Below, piece after piece: positions 7,546 to 15,548 of a stretch of DNA of 64,000 nt; within the stretch, counting starts at the first letter, position 1, and every line of letters begins with the position of its first letter. The stretch is from JBGAJN01 sp044224905 (GTDB taxonomy: Bacteria > Verrucomicrobiota > Verrucomicrobiia > Limisphaerales > JBGAJN01), in assembly GCA_044224905.1 (NCBI GenBank), contig JBGAJN010000003.1, forward strand, positions 124,001 to 188,000. Reading direction: 5' to 3'. Under the pieces are notes generated by a model that searched no databases, was not told where the DNA came from, and saw only the letters and a program-made list of their open reading frames with translations. The position numbers and the translations under genes were made by a program.

Positions 7546-9066
7546 ATGGCTACGAAGAATAAAGGCATAGTTTATCTGGTGGGCGCAGGCCCCGGCGATG
7601 CGGGCTTGCTCACCTTGCGCGGCGCGGAATTGATCGGGCGCGCTGACGTGCTCGTGTACGACGCGCTCGTGAATCCCGACCTCCTGCGGCTCGCGCCACA
7701 GGGCGCGGAGGTCATTTACGGCGGAAAGCGCGCAAAGGATCACGCAATTCCGCAGGACGAGTTGAATCAACTCCTCGTGAAGAAAGCGAAAGAAGGCAAA
7801 ACCGTCGTGCGCCTGAAAGGTGGCGATCCGTACGTCTTCGGACGTGGCGGCGAAGAAGTTGAAGAAATCGCTGCGGCCGGCCTCGCGTTCGAAGTTGTGC
7901 CGGGGATTTCCTCGATCGTCGCCGGCCCCAACTACGCCGGCATTCCGATCACGCACCGCGATCATTGCTCCAGTTTCATGGTGATCACCGGCCACGAAGA
8001 TCCGACGAAGGAAGAATCCAATCTCGATTGGGACCGCATCGCCAACACGCCCGGCACGAAGATCGTGCTGATGGGCGTCGAGCGTATTGGCAACATATCG
8101 GCGTCGCTCGTGAAGCATGGCATGCCTGCAACCACGCCGGTCGCTATGGTGCGTTGGGGCACGACCGGTCGGCAGCAGACGATTCAAGGCACGCTCGCGA
8201 CGATCGCCAAAGTCGTCGCCGAAAAGAAATTCACCGCGCCGGCTGTCACGATCATCGGCGACGTGGTGAAGCTGCGCGAGAAGTTGAACTGGTTCGAGAA
8301 GCGGCCGTTGTTCGGCCAACGTATTGTCGTCAGCCGCACTCGCGAACAAGCGAGCCAGTTGTCTCGCCAACTCCTCGAACTCGGCGCCGACGTGCTGGAG
8401 ATTCCTACGATTAAGATTGTCGAGCCGAAGGAGAAAGGTCCGTTGGCCGAAGCGTTGTTGGAGTTGAACTCTTACGACTGGCTCGTTTTCACAAGTCCGA
8501 ACGGTGTGTCCGCGTTCTTCGAATACTTCTTCAAAGCCTTTGACGACATGCGCGACATCGGTGGCGTGCGCATCGCGGCGGTGGGACCGGCGACGGCGGC
8601 CAAGCTGAAGGAACTTCACCTGCGCGTGGACTTGATGCCGGAGGAATACGTGAGCGCGAAGATCGCCAAGGCGTTCGAGAAGTTCGAGAGCATCGAGAAC
8701 TTGAAGATACTCCTGATGCGCGCCGAGGTCGCGAATCCCGAACTGCCAGCTGCGTTAACGGAGCTCGGTGGCATCGTCGATGACGTGCCGTGCTATCGCA
8801 CCGAACCCGAGACCGAGGATCACAACGGCGCGGCGGCGAAATTGATCGAAGGCGGCGCGGACTGGCTGACGTTTACGAGCAGTTCCACCGTGGAGAATTT
8901 TCACGCGCGTTTCGACTTGCCGAAGTTGCTGAAGCAATTTCCCGCGACCAAAATCGCATCGATCGGGCCGGAAACCAGCAAAGCCATTCGCGCGCTAGGT
9001 TGCGAGCCTACGGTCGAACCCAAGCAGCACACGATCGATGGTTTGGTGAAGGCGTTGCTGCCGTAG
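7546..9066 (+). CDS. cobA-hemD: Fused uroporphyrinogen-III C-methyltransferase / uroporphyrinogen-III synthase
   Basis: A 506-residue bifunctional protein. Residues about 1-245 are the SUMT/CobA domain, with VYLVGAGPGDAGLLTLRG at the SAM-binding end, VVRLKGGDPYVFGRG near residue 87, and VVPGISSI further on. Residues about 255-506 are a HemD domain, a bilobed low-identity fold recognisable by VVSRTREQASQL, DWLVFTSPNGV and DWLTFTSSSTVENF. HemD cyclises hydroxymethylbilane to uroporphyrinogen III; CobA methylates it towards sirohaem or corrinoids. The fusion therefore joins the branch-point product to its first side-pathway enzyme. The ATG at 7546 is preferred over the upstream TTG at 7525 because family similarity starts right after it. 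It is the last gene of the haem operon and convergent with the next gene. Confidence 0.93.
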   Translation: MATKNKGIVYLVGAGPGDAGLLTLRGAELIGRADVLVYDALVNPDLLRLAPQGAEVIYGGKRAKDHAIPQDELNQLLVKKAKEGKTVVRLKGGDPYVFGRGGEEVEEIAAAGLAFEVVPGISSIVAGPNYAGIPITHRDHCSSFMVITGHEDPTKEESNLDWDRIANTPGTKIVLMGVERIGNISASLVKHGMPATTPVAMVRWGTTGRQQTIQGTLATIAKVVAEKKFTAPAVTIIGDVVKLREKLNWFEKRPLFGQRIVVSRTREQASQLSRQLLELGADVLEIPTIKIVEPKEKGPLAEALLELNSYDWLVFTSPNGVSAFFEYFFKAFDDMRDIGGVRIAAVGPATAAKLKELHLRVDLMPEEYVSAKIAKAFEKFESIENLKILLMRAEVANPELPAALTELGGIVDDVPCYRTEPETEDHNGAAAKLIEGGADWLTFTSSSTVENFHARFDLPKLLKQFPATKIASIGPETSKAIRALGCEPTVEPKQHTIDGLVKALLP

Positions 9067-9081
9067 TAGGCGGCTACGCGC

Positions 9082-10029
9082 TCAGAGGCCGACGAACTTC
9101 ATTCCGAAACGGATCCAAAACGGAATCGTCACCAAGCCGACGGCGGAGGTCCCGATCGCCACGCGGAGGGCCGTCGCGGCATCGCCGCCGTAGTGGCGGG
9201 CCATCACGATCGGAAAGACGGCGGCGGGCATTGCGGCTTGCACGATCATCACGTGTTTGAGTTCGAGCGGGCAGGGGAGATAGCGCGCCGCGAGCAAAAA
9301 CACCACGGGCAACACCGCCAACCGCAGCGCGCACGAAGCGCCGATCACGCGCCAACCTGCGGCCGAATGAAATTCATGGAGATGATCGCGAATCGTGGCG
9401 CCGACCAGCACGAGGCCCATCGGGATCGCGCATTGGCCGAGCATGTGCGCCGAGTTGCTGACGAAGGTTGGAATGTAGTTCTGACCGCCGAAGAAATTAA
9501 TCGTCAGCGCGCAGAGGATGGCCACGAGCGGGACGTTCAGTATCTTTTTCCAGCCGATGCCAGCGCCTTGGCCGCGCAGCGTCATCACGCCGAGCGTCCA
9601 CATCGCCAGCTCCACGCCCACGCTGAAGACGAACAGCACGCCGACGGTTTCGCGATTGAACAGCATCAACACCAGCGGCACCGGCACGTAGCCGTAGTTG
9701 AAGATGGCGTTGCAGAAAACGAACGTCCGGCGCGCGGCTGGGTCTTTCAGTCCGGACGTTCCGCGCGCCAGGTTGCACACGAGTAGGCCGACGGTGACCG
9801 CCGCGAAGCCGAGTAACGGCGCGACGAGCAGGGTGCCGATTTGTTTCAGCGCCTCATTGTGGAGGATCGAATCGAGGATCAAGCACGGCGAGAGGAGATT
9901 GATCGTGACGCGCAGGAGGCTTTGGTCCGCCTCTTCGGTGAGCCAGTTGAGTCCGCGCATCAATGCGCCCGCGCCCGCGATGAAGAACACCGGAAGCACG
10001 GCGCTGAGGACGTTTTGAAATTCCTGCAT
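9082..10029 (-). CDS. AEC-family (auxin efflux carrier-like) permease
   Basis: A 315-residue integral membrane protein with about ten hydrophobic segments. The N-terminus (VLPVFFIAGAGALMRG...) and the INLLSPCLILDSIL segment match the AEC family, whose bacterial members include malate and other organic-acid permeases. The second half repeats the layout with CAIPMGLVLVGATI, FLLAARYLPCPLELKHVMIVQAAMP and a C-terminal hydrophobic stretch. The substrate is not predictable. The stop codon is 15 bases from that of cobA-hemD in a convergent arrangement, so it is not part of the haem operon. The ATG at 10029 is the natural start. A stem-loop repeat element lies just upstream. Confidence 0.82.
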   Translation of the reverse strand: MQEFQNVLSAVLPVFFIAGAGALMRGLNWLTEEADQSLLRVTINLLSPCLILDSILHNEALKQIGTLLVAPLLGFAAVTVGLLVCNLARGTSGLKDPAARRTFVFCNAIFNYGYVPVPLVLMLFNRETVGVLFVFSVGVELAMWTLGVMTLRGQGAGIGWKKILNVPLVAILCALTINFFGGQNYIPTFVSNSAHMLGQCAIPMGLVLVGATIRDHLHEFHSAAGWRVIGASCALRLAVLPVVFLLAARYLPCPLELKHVMIVQAAMPAAVFPIVMARHYGGDAATALRVAIGTSAVGLVTIPFWIRFGMKFVGL

Positions 10030-10051
10030 GTCGAAAAATCAGAAAAAGTGC

Positions 10052-10121
10052 GGCCCGCGAATCACGCGAATTGACGCGAAAGATGGTGAATGCTTCGCGT
10101 GCGTTGGTGTGATTCGGTGGC
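10052..10121. repeat. Dispersed-type imperfect palindrome (TTCGCGT...GATTCGCGGGC class)
   Basis: The left arm (10052-10080) and right arm (10094-10121) are imperfect inverted copies of about 28 bases, with roughly 20 matching positions and a 13-base loop. The arms contain TTCGCGT and GTGATTCG blocks. It fills the gap between two minus-strand genes and looks like a REP-like intergenic element. Confidence 0.5.
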
Positions 10122-10129
10122 AATCCTCT

Positions 10130-10678
10130 TCACCCGCGCCTCCGGAGGTAGTCGAGTAGGCACTCCAACTCGATGCGCTGGATGTTTTGAAAAAGCGGGT
10201 AGGTATATTCGCGCGGATTGGAAATGTAGCAGGCATCGACGAACCCTTCGGCGTCCCATTGGCCGTTCGGGAGCAGGATGTCGCGCCAACGTTTGAACTC
10301 GTCGCCTTCGAGATAGGTTGCGACGCGCTTGGCGATGGTCACGTAGACGGGATGGCGGCCCACGCGGCGAATCCAGTATTGCGCGTTGCTCGGATCGGGT
10401 TCGCGGCGATGAAGAATGGCGTGGAGAAAACTCCCCTCGGAACTCGGATCGTCCTGCGCGATCGCGTGCGCGGCGTCGTGATGATCATGCCAAAGCAGGG
10501 CGGCGCCGCGGAATAAGTTGGCCGTGCGCGCGGAAAGTTTCTGGTCGGCAAGCCACGCGTCCACTTTGGCGAGCAGCTCGGCCTGCGGCAAAACGCCGAC
10601 GCGCGGACCGGGGCCAAGATCGGGCAAATCCAGCGTTTCGATGACTTCGAGGAATGTCTGTGCGTTTGTGTCGCTCAT
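10130..10678 (-). CDS. Conserved hypothetical protein, His-rich
   Basis: An unrecognised 182-residue soluble protein. The most distinctive part is residues about 62-115: LLWHDHHDAAHAIAQ, then SFLHAILHRREPD, then YWIRRVGRHP. The His/Asp cluster could bind a metal or act catalytically, but I cannot assign a family. No signal peptide or membrane segment is seen. The frame stays open far upstream of ATG 10678, but that extension overlaps purN on the other strand and looks non-coding. ATG 10678 gives a compact protein starting MSDTNAQTF. The gene is divergent from purN across 126 bases, and the AEC transporter follows on the same strand. Confidence 0.7.
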   Translation of the reverse strand: MSDTNAQTFLEVIETLDLPDLGPGPRVGVLPQAELLAKVDAWLADQKLSARTANLFRGAALLWHDHHDAAHAIAQDDPSSEGSFLHAILHRREPDPSNAQYWIRRVGRHPVYVTIAKRVATYLEGDEFKRWRDILLPNGQWDAEGFVDACYISNPREYTYPLFQNIQRIELECLLDYLRRRG

Positions 10679-10804
10679 TTCAAATCGGCTGCACTGTAGT
10701 CCGAGCGAGGAAATGCGTTCAATAGTGAATGGTTGCGTGGAAAAGTCTTGCGAGACCACTTGGCCGATTGCATTTCGGGCGTGGTCTGTTACCAAGGGGC
10801 GAGA

Positions 10805-11431
10805 ATGAATCGTGAAGGAAAATTTCGGTTGGGCGTTTTGGGCTCGGGCAAGGGCTCGAATTTTGTCGCGGTCGCCGAGGCGTGTGCGCGCGGGCAGATT
10901 CCCGCGGAAGTCGCGCTGGTGATCAGCGACGTGGAAGGTGCCGGAATTTTGGCACGTGCGCAGGAGCGCGGTTTGCCATCGCGATTCATTGCGCCGGGGA
11001 AGTTCCGCACCAAGCTCGATGAAACCGCCGAGGCGAGTTACATCGCGGCCTTGCGCGAGGCGCGTGTGGACTTGGTGGTGCTCGCCGGCTTCATGCGGAT
11101 CTTGAAGGGTGAATTTCTCCGCGAGTTCGCACAACGCGTGGTCAACATTCATCCGTCGTTGCTTCCGTCGTTCCCGGGGCTGGAGGCTTGGAAACAGGCG
11201 CTCGATTACGGTGTGAAAGTGACCGGTTGCACGGTTCACTTCGTCGATCAAGGCGTGGACACAGGCGCGATCATTGCGCAGCAGACGGTGCCCGTGCTTG
11301 ACGACGACACGGCGGAAAGCCTGCACGCGAGAGTTCAAGTGGCGGAACATGAATTGTATCCGGCAGCCATCCGCTCGCTGGCTGAAGGGCGCGTTCAAGT
11401 GCGAGGACGACGGGTAGTCGCGCGCGTTTAG
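10805..11431 (+). CDS. purN: Phosphoribosylglycinamide formyltransferase (GART)
   Basis: PurN transfers the formyl group of N10-formyl-tetrahydrofolate to GAR in purine synthesis. It has 208 residues, a normal length. The N-terminal phosphate-binding segment is LGSGKGSNF. The folate/catalytic motif NIHPSLLPSFPG contains the catalytic Asn and His, and HFVDQGVDTG supplies the catalytic Asp. The ATG at 10805 fits the family N-terminus; the frame is open upstream but without similarity. It stands alone, with palindromic repeat DNA downstream separating it from hisG. Confidence 0.95.
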   Translation: MNREGKFRLGVLGSGKGSNFVAVAEACARGQIPAEVALVISDVEGAGILARAQERGLPSRFIAPGKFRTKLDETAEASYIAALREARVDLVVLAGFMRILKGEFLREFAQRVVNIHPSLLPSFPGLEAWKQALDYGVKVTGCTVHFVDQGVDTGAIIAQQTVPVLDDDTAESLHARVQVAEHELYPAAIRSLAEGRVQVRGRRVVARV

Positions 11432-11444
11432 TTTTTTGGGTTTC

Positions 11445-11530
11445 ACGCAAAGACGCGGAGGCGCAAAGGATGGACTTAGACGCAGAGTAAACTGTTGGCC
11501 GTTTTGCGTCTTTGCGCCTTTGCGTCAAGG
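11445..11530. repeat. Inverted repeat of CGCAAAGACGC / GGCGCAAAGG type
   Basis: The left arm (about 11445-11469: ACGCAAAGACGC, then GGCGCAAAGG) is mirrored by the right arm (about 11502-11530: GCGTCTTTGCGCCTTTGCGT), separated by about 32 bases. This is an A/C/G-rich dispersed intergenic palindrome of a kind I recall from several phyla. It probably adds a hairpin after purN. The rest of 11432-11659 holds nothing else I recognise. Confidence 0.55.
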
Positions 11531-11659
11531 GATCACCACTCGAAAAAGCCGAAGAAAAAGTTGGCTTTGATGGGCCGAGTCTGGCAAATCAACCCCTCCG
11601 CGCGGGGTAAATACTCGGCGAAAACGTATTCGCAGCGCGGAATCAGCAGAAGTTGCAGC

Positions 11660-12541
11660 ATGAAGAGTAAACAGATTTTGCGGCTCGGTTTGCCGAAAGG
11701 CAGCCTGCAAGACGCCACCATCGAAAAGATGGCAAAGGCCGGATTTAACGTCCAGGTCAGCAGCCGTTCGTACATTCCCTACGTCGATGACGCCGAGATG
11801 GAGATCCGTCTCATTCGCGCGCAGGAGATCAGCCGTTACGTCGAGCACGGTTACCTCGACGCCGGAATCACCGGTCACGATTGGATCATCGAAAACGATT
11901 CCAAGGTTCACGAAGTCGGCGAATTTATTTTCAGCAAGGTCAGCCGCCAGCCAACGCGTTGGGTGTTGTGCGTGCCCGAAGATTCCAAAGTGAAGACCGT
12001 GAAGGATCTTCAAGGCAAACGCATCGCGACTGAAGTGGTGAACCTCACCAAACGCTATCTCCGGAAACATAAGGTGAAAGCGGAAGTGGAATTCTCCTGG
12101 GGCGCAACGGAGGTGAAGGCGCACGAATTGGTCGACGCCATCGTGGAAGTCACCGAGACCGGTTCCTCGCTCCGTGCGAACAAGCTGCGCATCGTGGACA
12201 CCTTGCTCACGAGCACGCCGCGTTTGATTGCAAGCCACAATTCCTGGAAGGACAAGTGGAAGCGCCAGAAGATTGAGACGTTGGCGATGTTGCTCAAAGG
12301 TGCGCTCGAAGCCGAGGCGAAGGTTGGCCTGAAGATGAACATTGCGCGGAAGAATCTCGCGAACTTGCTTGCGAGTTTGCCCGCGCTGCGCAACCCCACC
12401 ATTTCCAACCTCAGCCAGGATGGCTGGGTGGCCGTCGAGACGATTATCGACGAGCACGTTGTCCGTGAAATCGTCCCGCTGCTCAAACGCGCGGGCGCTG
12501 AAGGAATCATTGAATACCCCCTGAACAAGGTGGTATACTGA
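11660..12541 (+). CDS. hisG: ATP phosphoribosyltransferase, long (HisG-L) form
   Basis: HisG joins ATP and PRPP in the first step of histidine synthesis. It has 293 residues, the length of the long form, which carries its own C-terminal ACT-like regulatory domain and needs no HisZ. The N-terminus LRLGLPKGSLQDAT and the YLDAGITGHDWI segment are typical. The PRPP-loop segment is DAIVEVTETGSSLRANKL. The C-terminal part from about residue 215 (NISNLSQDGW-type region to EYPLNKVVY) is the regulatory domain. The ATG at 11660 matches the family start; the frame is open upstream through the repeat DNA. The bS22-like gene follows 24 bases later, so the two are probably co-transcribed. Confidence 0.93.
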   Translation: MKSKQILRLGLPKGSLQDATIEKMAKAGFNVQVSSRSYIPYVDDAEMEIRLIRAQEISRYVEHGYLDAGITGHDWIIENDSKVHEVGEFIFSKVSRQPTRWVLCVPEDSKVKTVKDLQGKRIATEVVNLTKRYLRKHKVKAEVEFSWGATEVKAHELVDAIVEVTETGSSLRANKLRIVDTLLTSTPRLIASHNSWKDKWKRQKIETLAMLLKGALEAEAKVGLKMNIARKNLANLLASLPALRNPTISNLSQDGWVAVETIIDEHVVREIVPLLKRAGAEGIIEYPLNKVVY

Positions 12542-12565
12542 CCGCCGTCCGCTAAAAACAATTGT

Positions 12566-12667
12566 ATGGGATCATTAAAAAAACGTCGTAAAGCGAAAAT
12601 CAACAAACACAAGCGCCGTAAGGCACTTCGCGCCAATCGCCATAAGAAGCGAACCTGGCAGAAGTAA
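12566..12667 (+). CDS. bS22-like / AURKAIP1-COX24-type mini ribosomal protein
   Basis: A 33-residue, extremely basic peptide: it begins MGSLKKRRKAKINKHKRR and ends NRHKKRTWQK. The GSxxKKRRK start and the RxNRHKKR end are the signature of the AURKAIP1/COX24 domain. In bacteria this domain corresponds to a tiny small-subunit ribosomal protein (bS22 of mycobacteria) and its Bacteroidetes/PVC relatives. It would bind 16S rRNA in the ribosome. It is easily missed because of its size. It starts 24 bases after hisG and is followed by a strong terminator 29 bases downstream. Family membership is well supported by composition and ends; the exact ribosomal position in this phylum is inference. Confidence 0.85.
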   Translation: MGSLKKRRKAKINKHKRRKALRANRHKKRTWQK

Positions 12668-12696
12668 GCGGAAACGCTGATTTAATTTTGTGCAAA

Positions 12697-12743
12697 CCGA
12701 GCACCGCCCAAACTCAGCGTTTGAGCGGTGCTCGGAACTTTTT
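12697..12743 (+). terminator. Rho-independent terminator after the bS22-like gene
   Basis: An 11-bp stem CCGAGCACCGC/GCGGTGCTCGG (12697-12707 with 12725-12735) is extended by an inner CAAAC/GTTTG helix and followed by AACTTTTTG. It ends just before the next gene's ATG at 12752. Confidence 0.85.
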
Positions 12744-12751
12744 GTCCGGCC

Positions 12752-14452
12752 ATGAAGTTCCGACTTCATCTTCGCGGGCTGATGTTCGCCACACTGGTTG
12801 TTGTGGCGGCGATGTCGTTGTTCGCCGGTTGCGCGAGCGATGGGCGGCGCGTTGCCCGCTCGGGCAAAGCGGGCGGTTCGACGACCGAGCAAGTTTCCCC
12901 GAAAGATTTGGAAAGCCGCGTGGAGGCATATACGCGTTTCTCGCTGGGCGTCAGTCACGAGATGCGTGATGAGCCCGCGAAGGCGCTCGACGAGTATTAC
13001 AAATCCGCACTGGCTGATCCGGGTAATGAAGAGCTGGCGGTGGAGGTTTCGCGGCGGTTGATTCGCGGCCGCAAGTCAGAGCAAGCGGTGGAACTGCTCA
13101 CCAAAATGAGCAAATTGCCCAACGCGAGCGGGATGATTTACGTCTTGCTCGGTGCCGCCTACGCGGAGTTGGGGAAGACCGATCAAGCGATCGCGGCATC
13201 ACGCACGGCGGTCACCAAATTGCCCAAGTCTCCCTTGGGTTATCAGAACCTGATGCAGATTTATCTGACTTCCTCGCGTTTCAAGGAAGCGCTCGAGGTT
13301 GTTGAACTCGCCGCCAAGCAAACCGAGGTGGATGCCGAGTTCCTGGTCGACCTCGCGGAGCTTTATATGCGTTACACGCGGGTGCGCGTCCGCGAAACGG
13401 AATCGCTCAAGCCTCGTATGCTCGCCTTGCTCGAGCGCGCGGAGAAATTGAATCCCACCGACACAAGTCTGCTCGTTCGCTTGGGCGATGGCTACCAACT
13501 GTGCGGTGACACCAAACGCGCGGCCCAGATGTTTCTCAAAGTCCTTGAGAAGGAGCCGAAGATGCCGACGGTGCGCGAAAAGCTTACCGATCTCTATCTG
13601 CGCAGTGGCCAACGCGAGAATGCGGCGGAGCAACTAACGAAGCTTGCGCGAGAAAATCCAACGAATCCCCAAGCTTGGTATGTCCTTGGTTCGCTGGCGG
13701 TAGATCGCAAGGATTTCACCAACGCAGTGAGTTATTACGAGAAAGCGTTGCTGTTAAATCCGAATTTCGAGCCTGTCTATTACGAGCTCGCGGCCGCCCG
13801 CCTCGCGATTGACCAGTCCGAGGATGCGTTGAAACTATTGCAGCGAGCGAGGGGATTGTTTGGCGCCAATTTTGTGGTCGAGTTTTACACGTCACTTGCC
13901 TACAGCCACCGGAAGGAATATCCCGAGGCGATCAAATATCTCACCAGCGCCGAGATGATCGCCCGTACGACCGAGACGAACCGCCTCACGCCGAATCTGT
14001 ATTTCCAACTTGGCTCGGTTTTCGAACGCAACAAGGACTATTCCGAAGCTGAGAAGTATTTCCGCAAATCCATCGAGCTAGCTCCCGACTTTGCCGAATC
14101 GTTGAACTACCTCGGTTATATGTGGGCGGAACGCGGCACCAATCTTGTCGAAGCCCAGCAGTTCATTCAACGTGCGCTGAAAATTGAACCTGACAATGGC
14201 GCGTTTCTCGACAGCCTCGGTTGGGTGCTTTTCAAACTGGGCAAGACCAAGGAAGCGTTGCCCCCTATCCTTCGTGCGGTGGAATTGACCAAGGAACCGG
14301 ATGCGACGTTGTACGATCACCTCGGCGATATATATGCCAAGCTCAAGCAGCCTGCGAAGGCTCGTGATGCGTGGAAGAAGTCGCTCTCGATCGAAGCGAA
14401 TCCCGAGATCGAGAAGAAGTTGAAGGCGTTGCCGGTCAAGTCGGGCCCTTAA
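12752..14452 (+). CDS. TPR-repeat lipoprotein
   Basis: A 566-residue protein with a lipoprotein signal peptide (hydrophobic residues about 10-24, lipobox LFAGC, lipidated Cys27), so it is membrane-anchored in the periplasm. The mature part is almost entirely tetratricopeptide helices. Clear units include AWYVLGSLAVDRKDFTNAVSYYEKAL-like and LYFQLGSVFERNKDYSEAEKYFRKS-like segments, roughly a dozen in total up to DHLGDIYAKLKQPAKARDAWKK. TPR lipoproteins act as scaffolds in envelope assembly. The ATG at 12752 is preferred to a GTG at 12728, which lies inside the terminator hairpin. The DUF2203 gene begins one base after the stop, so they form an operon. The specific partner is unknown. Confidence 0.85.
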   Translation: MKFRLHLRGLMFATLVVVAAMSLFAGCASDGRRVARSGKAGGSTTEQVSPKDLESRVEAYTRFSLGVSHEMRDEPAKALDEYYKSALADPGNEELAVEVSRRLIRGRKSEQAVELLTKMSKLPNASGMIYVLLGAAYAELGKTDQAIAASRTAVTKLPKSPLGYQNLMQIYLTSSRFKEALEVVELAAKQTEVDAEFLVDLAELYMRYTRVRVRETESLKPRMLALLERAEKLNPTDTSLLVRLGDGYQLCGDTKRAAQMFLKVLEKEPKMPTVREKLTDLYLRSGQRENAAEQLTKLARENPTNPQAWYVLGSLAVDRKDFTNAVSYYEKALLLNPNFEPVYYELAAARLAIDQSEDALKLLQRARGLFGANFVVEFYTSLAYSHRKEYPEAIKYLTSAEMIARTTETNRLTPNLYFQLGSVFERNKDYSEAEKYFRKSIELAPDFAESLNYLGYMWAERGTNLVEAQQFIQRALKIEPDNGAFLDSLGWVLFKLGKTKEALPPILRAVELTKEPDATLYDHLGDIYAKLKQPAKARDAWKKSLSIEANPEIEKKLKALPVKSGP

Positions 14453-14453
14453 C

Positions 14454-14837
14454 ATGGCTTACGAATTCAAGAAGCACTACACGCGTGACGAGGCGCGGAA
14501 GTTATTGCCGCAACTGCGCAAATGGCTCAACCGGCTGCACGATCTTCGTCAGACGCTCGACCCGCGCGAGGCGCAATTGGATCAACTGCTTGAACGTGGT
14601 CAGGACGTCGGCGGCCCCATCGTGCACGGCTGGGTGAAAACGGTTGCTGACATCCGCGAGATTTTGCGCGAGTTCGAGATCCGCGAAATTCAAATCAAGG
14701 ACGTCGATCGTGGCCTGGTGGATTTTCCGGCGATCATCGCCGGTCGTGAAGTTTTTCTATGCTGGGAGAAAGACGAATCGGACATCGAGTTCTGGCACGA
14801 TCTGGACACCGGCTACGCGGGGCGTGAGCGGATTTAA
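14454..14837 (+). CDS. DUF2203-family protein
   Basis: A 127-residue cytoplasmic protein. It matches the DUF2203 pattern: a FTxxEAxxLLPxLR-like start (YTRDEARKLLPQLRKWL), a middle GxxVKxxxDxRE-like helix, then the diagnostic end GLVDFPA, GREVFLCW and ESDIEFWHDLDTGYAGR. The function of the family is unknown. The tight one-base spacing after the TPR lipoprotein gene shows co-transcription and suggests a shared role, though nothing more can be said. No terminator of note follows; the next 194 bases hold a 13-base perfect palindrome, CCCGATAATCGGG (14982-14994), but no gene. Confidence 0.85.
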   Translation: MAYEFKKHYTRDEARKLLPQLRKWLNRLHDLRQTLDPREAQLDQLLERGQDVGGPIVHGWVKTVADIREILREFEIREIQIKDVDRGLVDFPAIIAGREVFLCWEKDESDIEFWHDLDTGYAGRERI

Positions 14838-15031
14838 TGTCCTGAACGTGCCGTGTTTTTTGAGCGACGAAAAGCTGGTTGCAATCCCCTACGACCTATG
14901 GTCATCTCCGGTCCCGTAGAACAACACTTCCTCTCCAGAATCTGGTGAACCGTCTTCGACTGACTCGTTGATAATTCGAAACCCGATAATCGGGAACGGT
15001 CTGAGTGGTAGTGTCCAACCAGTAAATCAAA

Positions 15032-15373
15032 ATGAGTAGCACGAAACTGTTCGTGGGAAACCTCTCCTTCAACACCACCGAAAACGATCTTCAGGATCTC
15101 TTTGCCCAGCACGGCACTGTTTCGTCGGTGGAACTCATCATGGACCGTATGACCGGCCGTTCCCGGGGCTTTGCGTTCGTGACGATGGAGTCCAAGGAAG
15201 GCGCGTTGGCTGCGATTGAAGCCCTTCACGGCAAGGAAGTTGGCGGACGCCCGTTGACCGTTAACGAAGCGCGCCCGCGGGAGGAGCGTCCTCGTGGTGG
15301 CGGTGGCGGTTACGGCGGCGGCGGCGACCGCGGTGGGTATCGCGGCGGCGACCGTGGCGGCGATCGCCGCTAA
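15032..15373 (+). CDS. RRM RNA-binding protein with Gly/Arg-rich tail
   Basis: A 113-residue protein. Residues 4-82 form a single RNA recognition motif with RNP2 LFVGNL and RNP1 RSRGFAFVTM, including both aromatic RNA-stacking positions. The tail (about residues 83-113) is a low-complexity Gly/Arg/Asp-rich RGG-like stretch. These small bacterial RRM proteins (as in cyanobacteria and PVC bacteria) bind RNA and are often cold-induced. The gene lies just upstream of rpsO-pnp, so it belongs to an RNA-metabolism neighbourhood, but rpsO has its own promoter-like sequence. The ATG at 15032 precedes the domain directly. Confidence 0.93.
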   Translation: MSSTKLFVGNLSFNTTENDLQDLFAQHGTVSSVELIMDRMTGRSRGFAFVTMESKEGALAAIEALHGKEVGGRPLTVNEARPREERPRGGGGGYGGGGDRGGYRGGDRGGDRR

Positions 15374-15486
15374 TCCGGCCTCTTTTCGGGCGGCCTATAA
15401 ACTACTTGGAGCGGCACGTTCGTCGCGCCGAGGGAGATGTTTCGTTCCGATTGGTTCACGTTTTCTCCCGCCGGCGGTAAAAAGAC

Positions 15487-15515
15487 TTTACACGACCGTT
15501 ACCCGAAACTATCCT
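15487..15515 (+). promoter_or_regulatory. Probable rpsO promoter
   Basis: TTTACA (15487-15492), a 17-base spacer and TATCCT (15510-15515) lie 33 bases before the rpsO ATG. A GGAAG Shine-Dalgarno-like sequence (15541-15545) stands in front of the start codon. Confidence 0.6.
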
Positions 15516-15548
15516 GCCCGCTCATTAAATAACGAAATACGGAAGAAT

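Noticed and set aside
10130..11446. A 438-residue minus-strand frame covering purN
   Set aside because: Only the last 182 residues look like protein; the rest is antisense to purN.
14982..14994. Perfect palindrome CCCGATAATCGGG as an operator for the RRM gene
   Set aside because: A 13-base palindrome on its own, without a known regulator or a second copy, is too weak to call.
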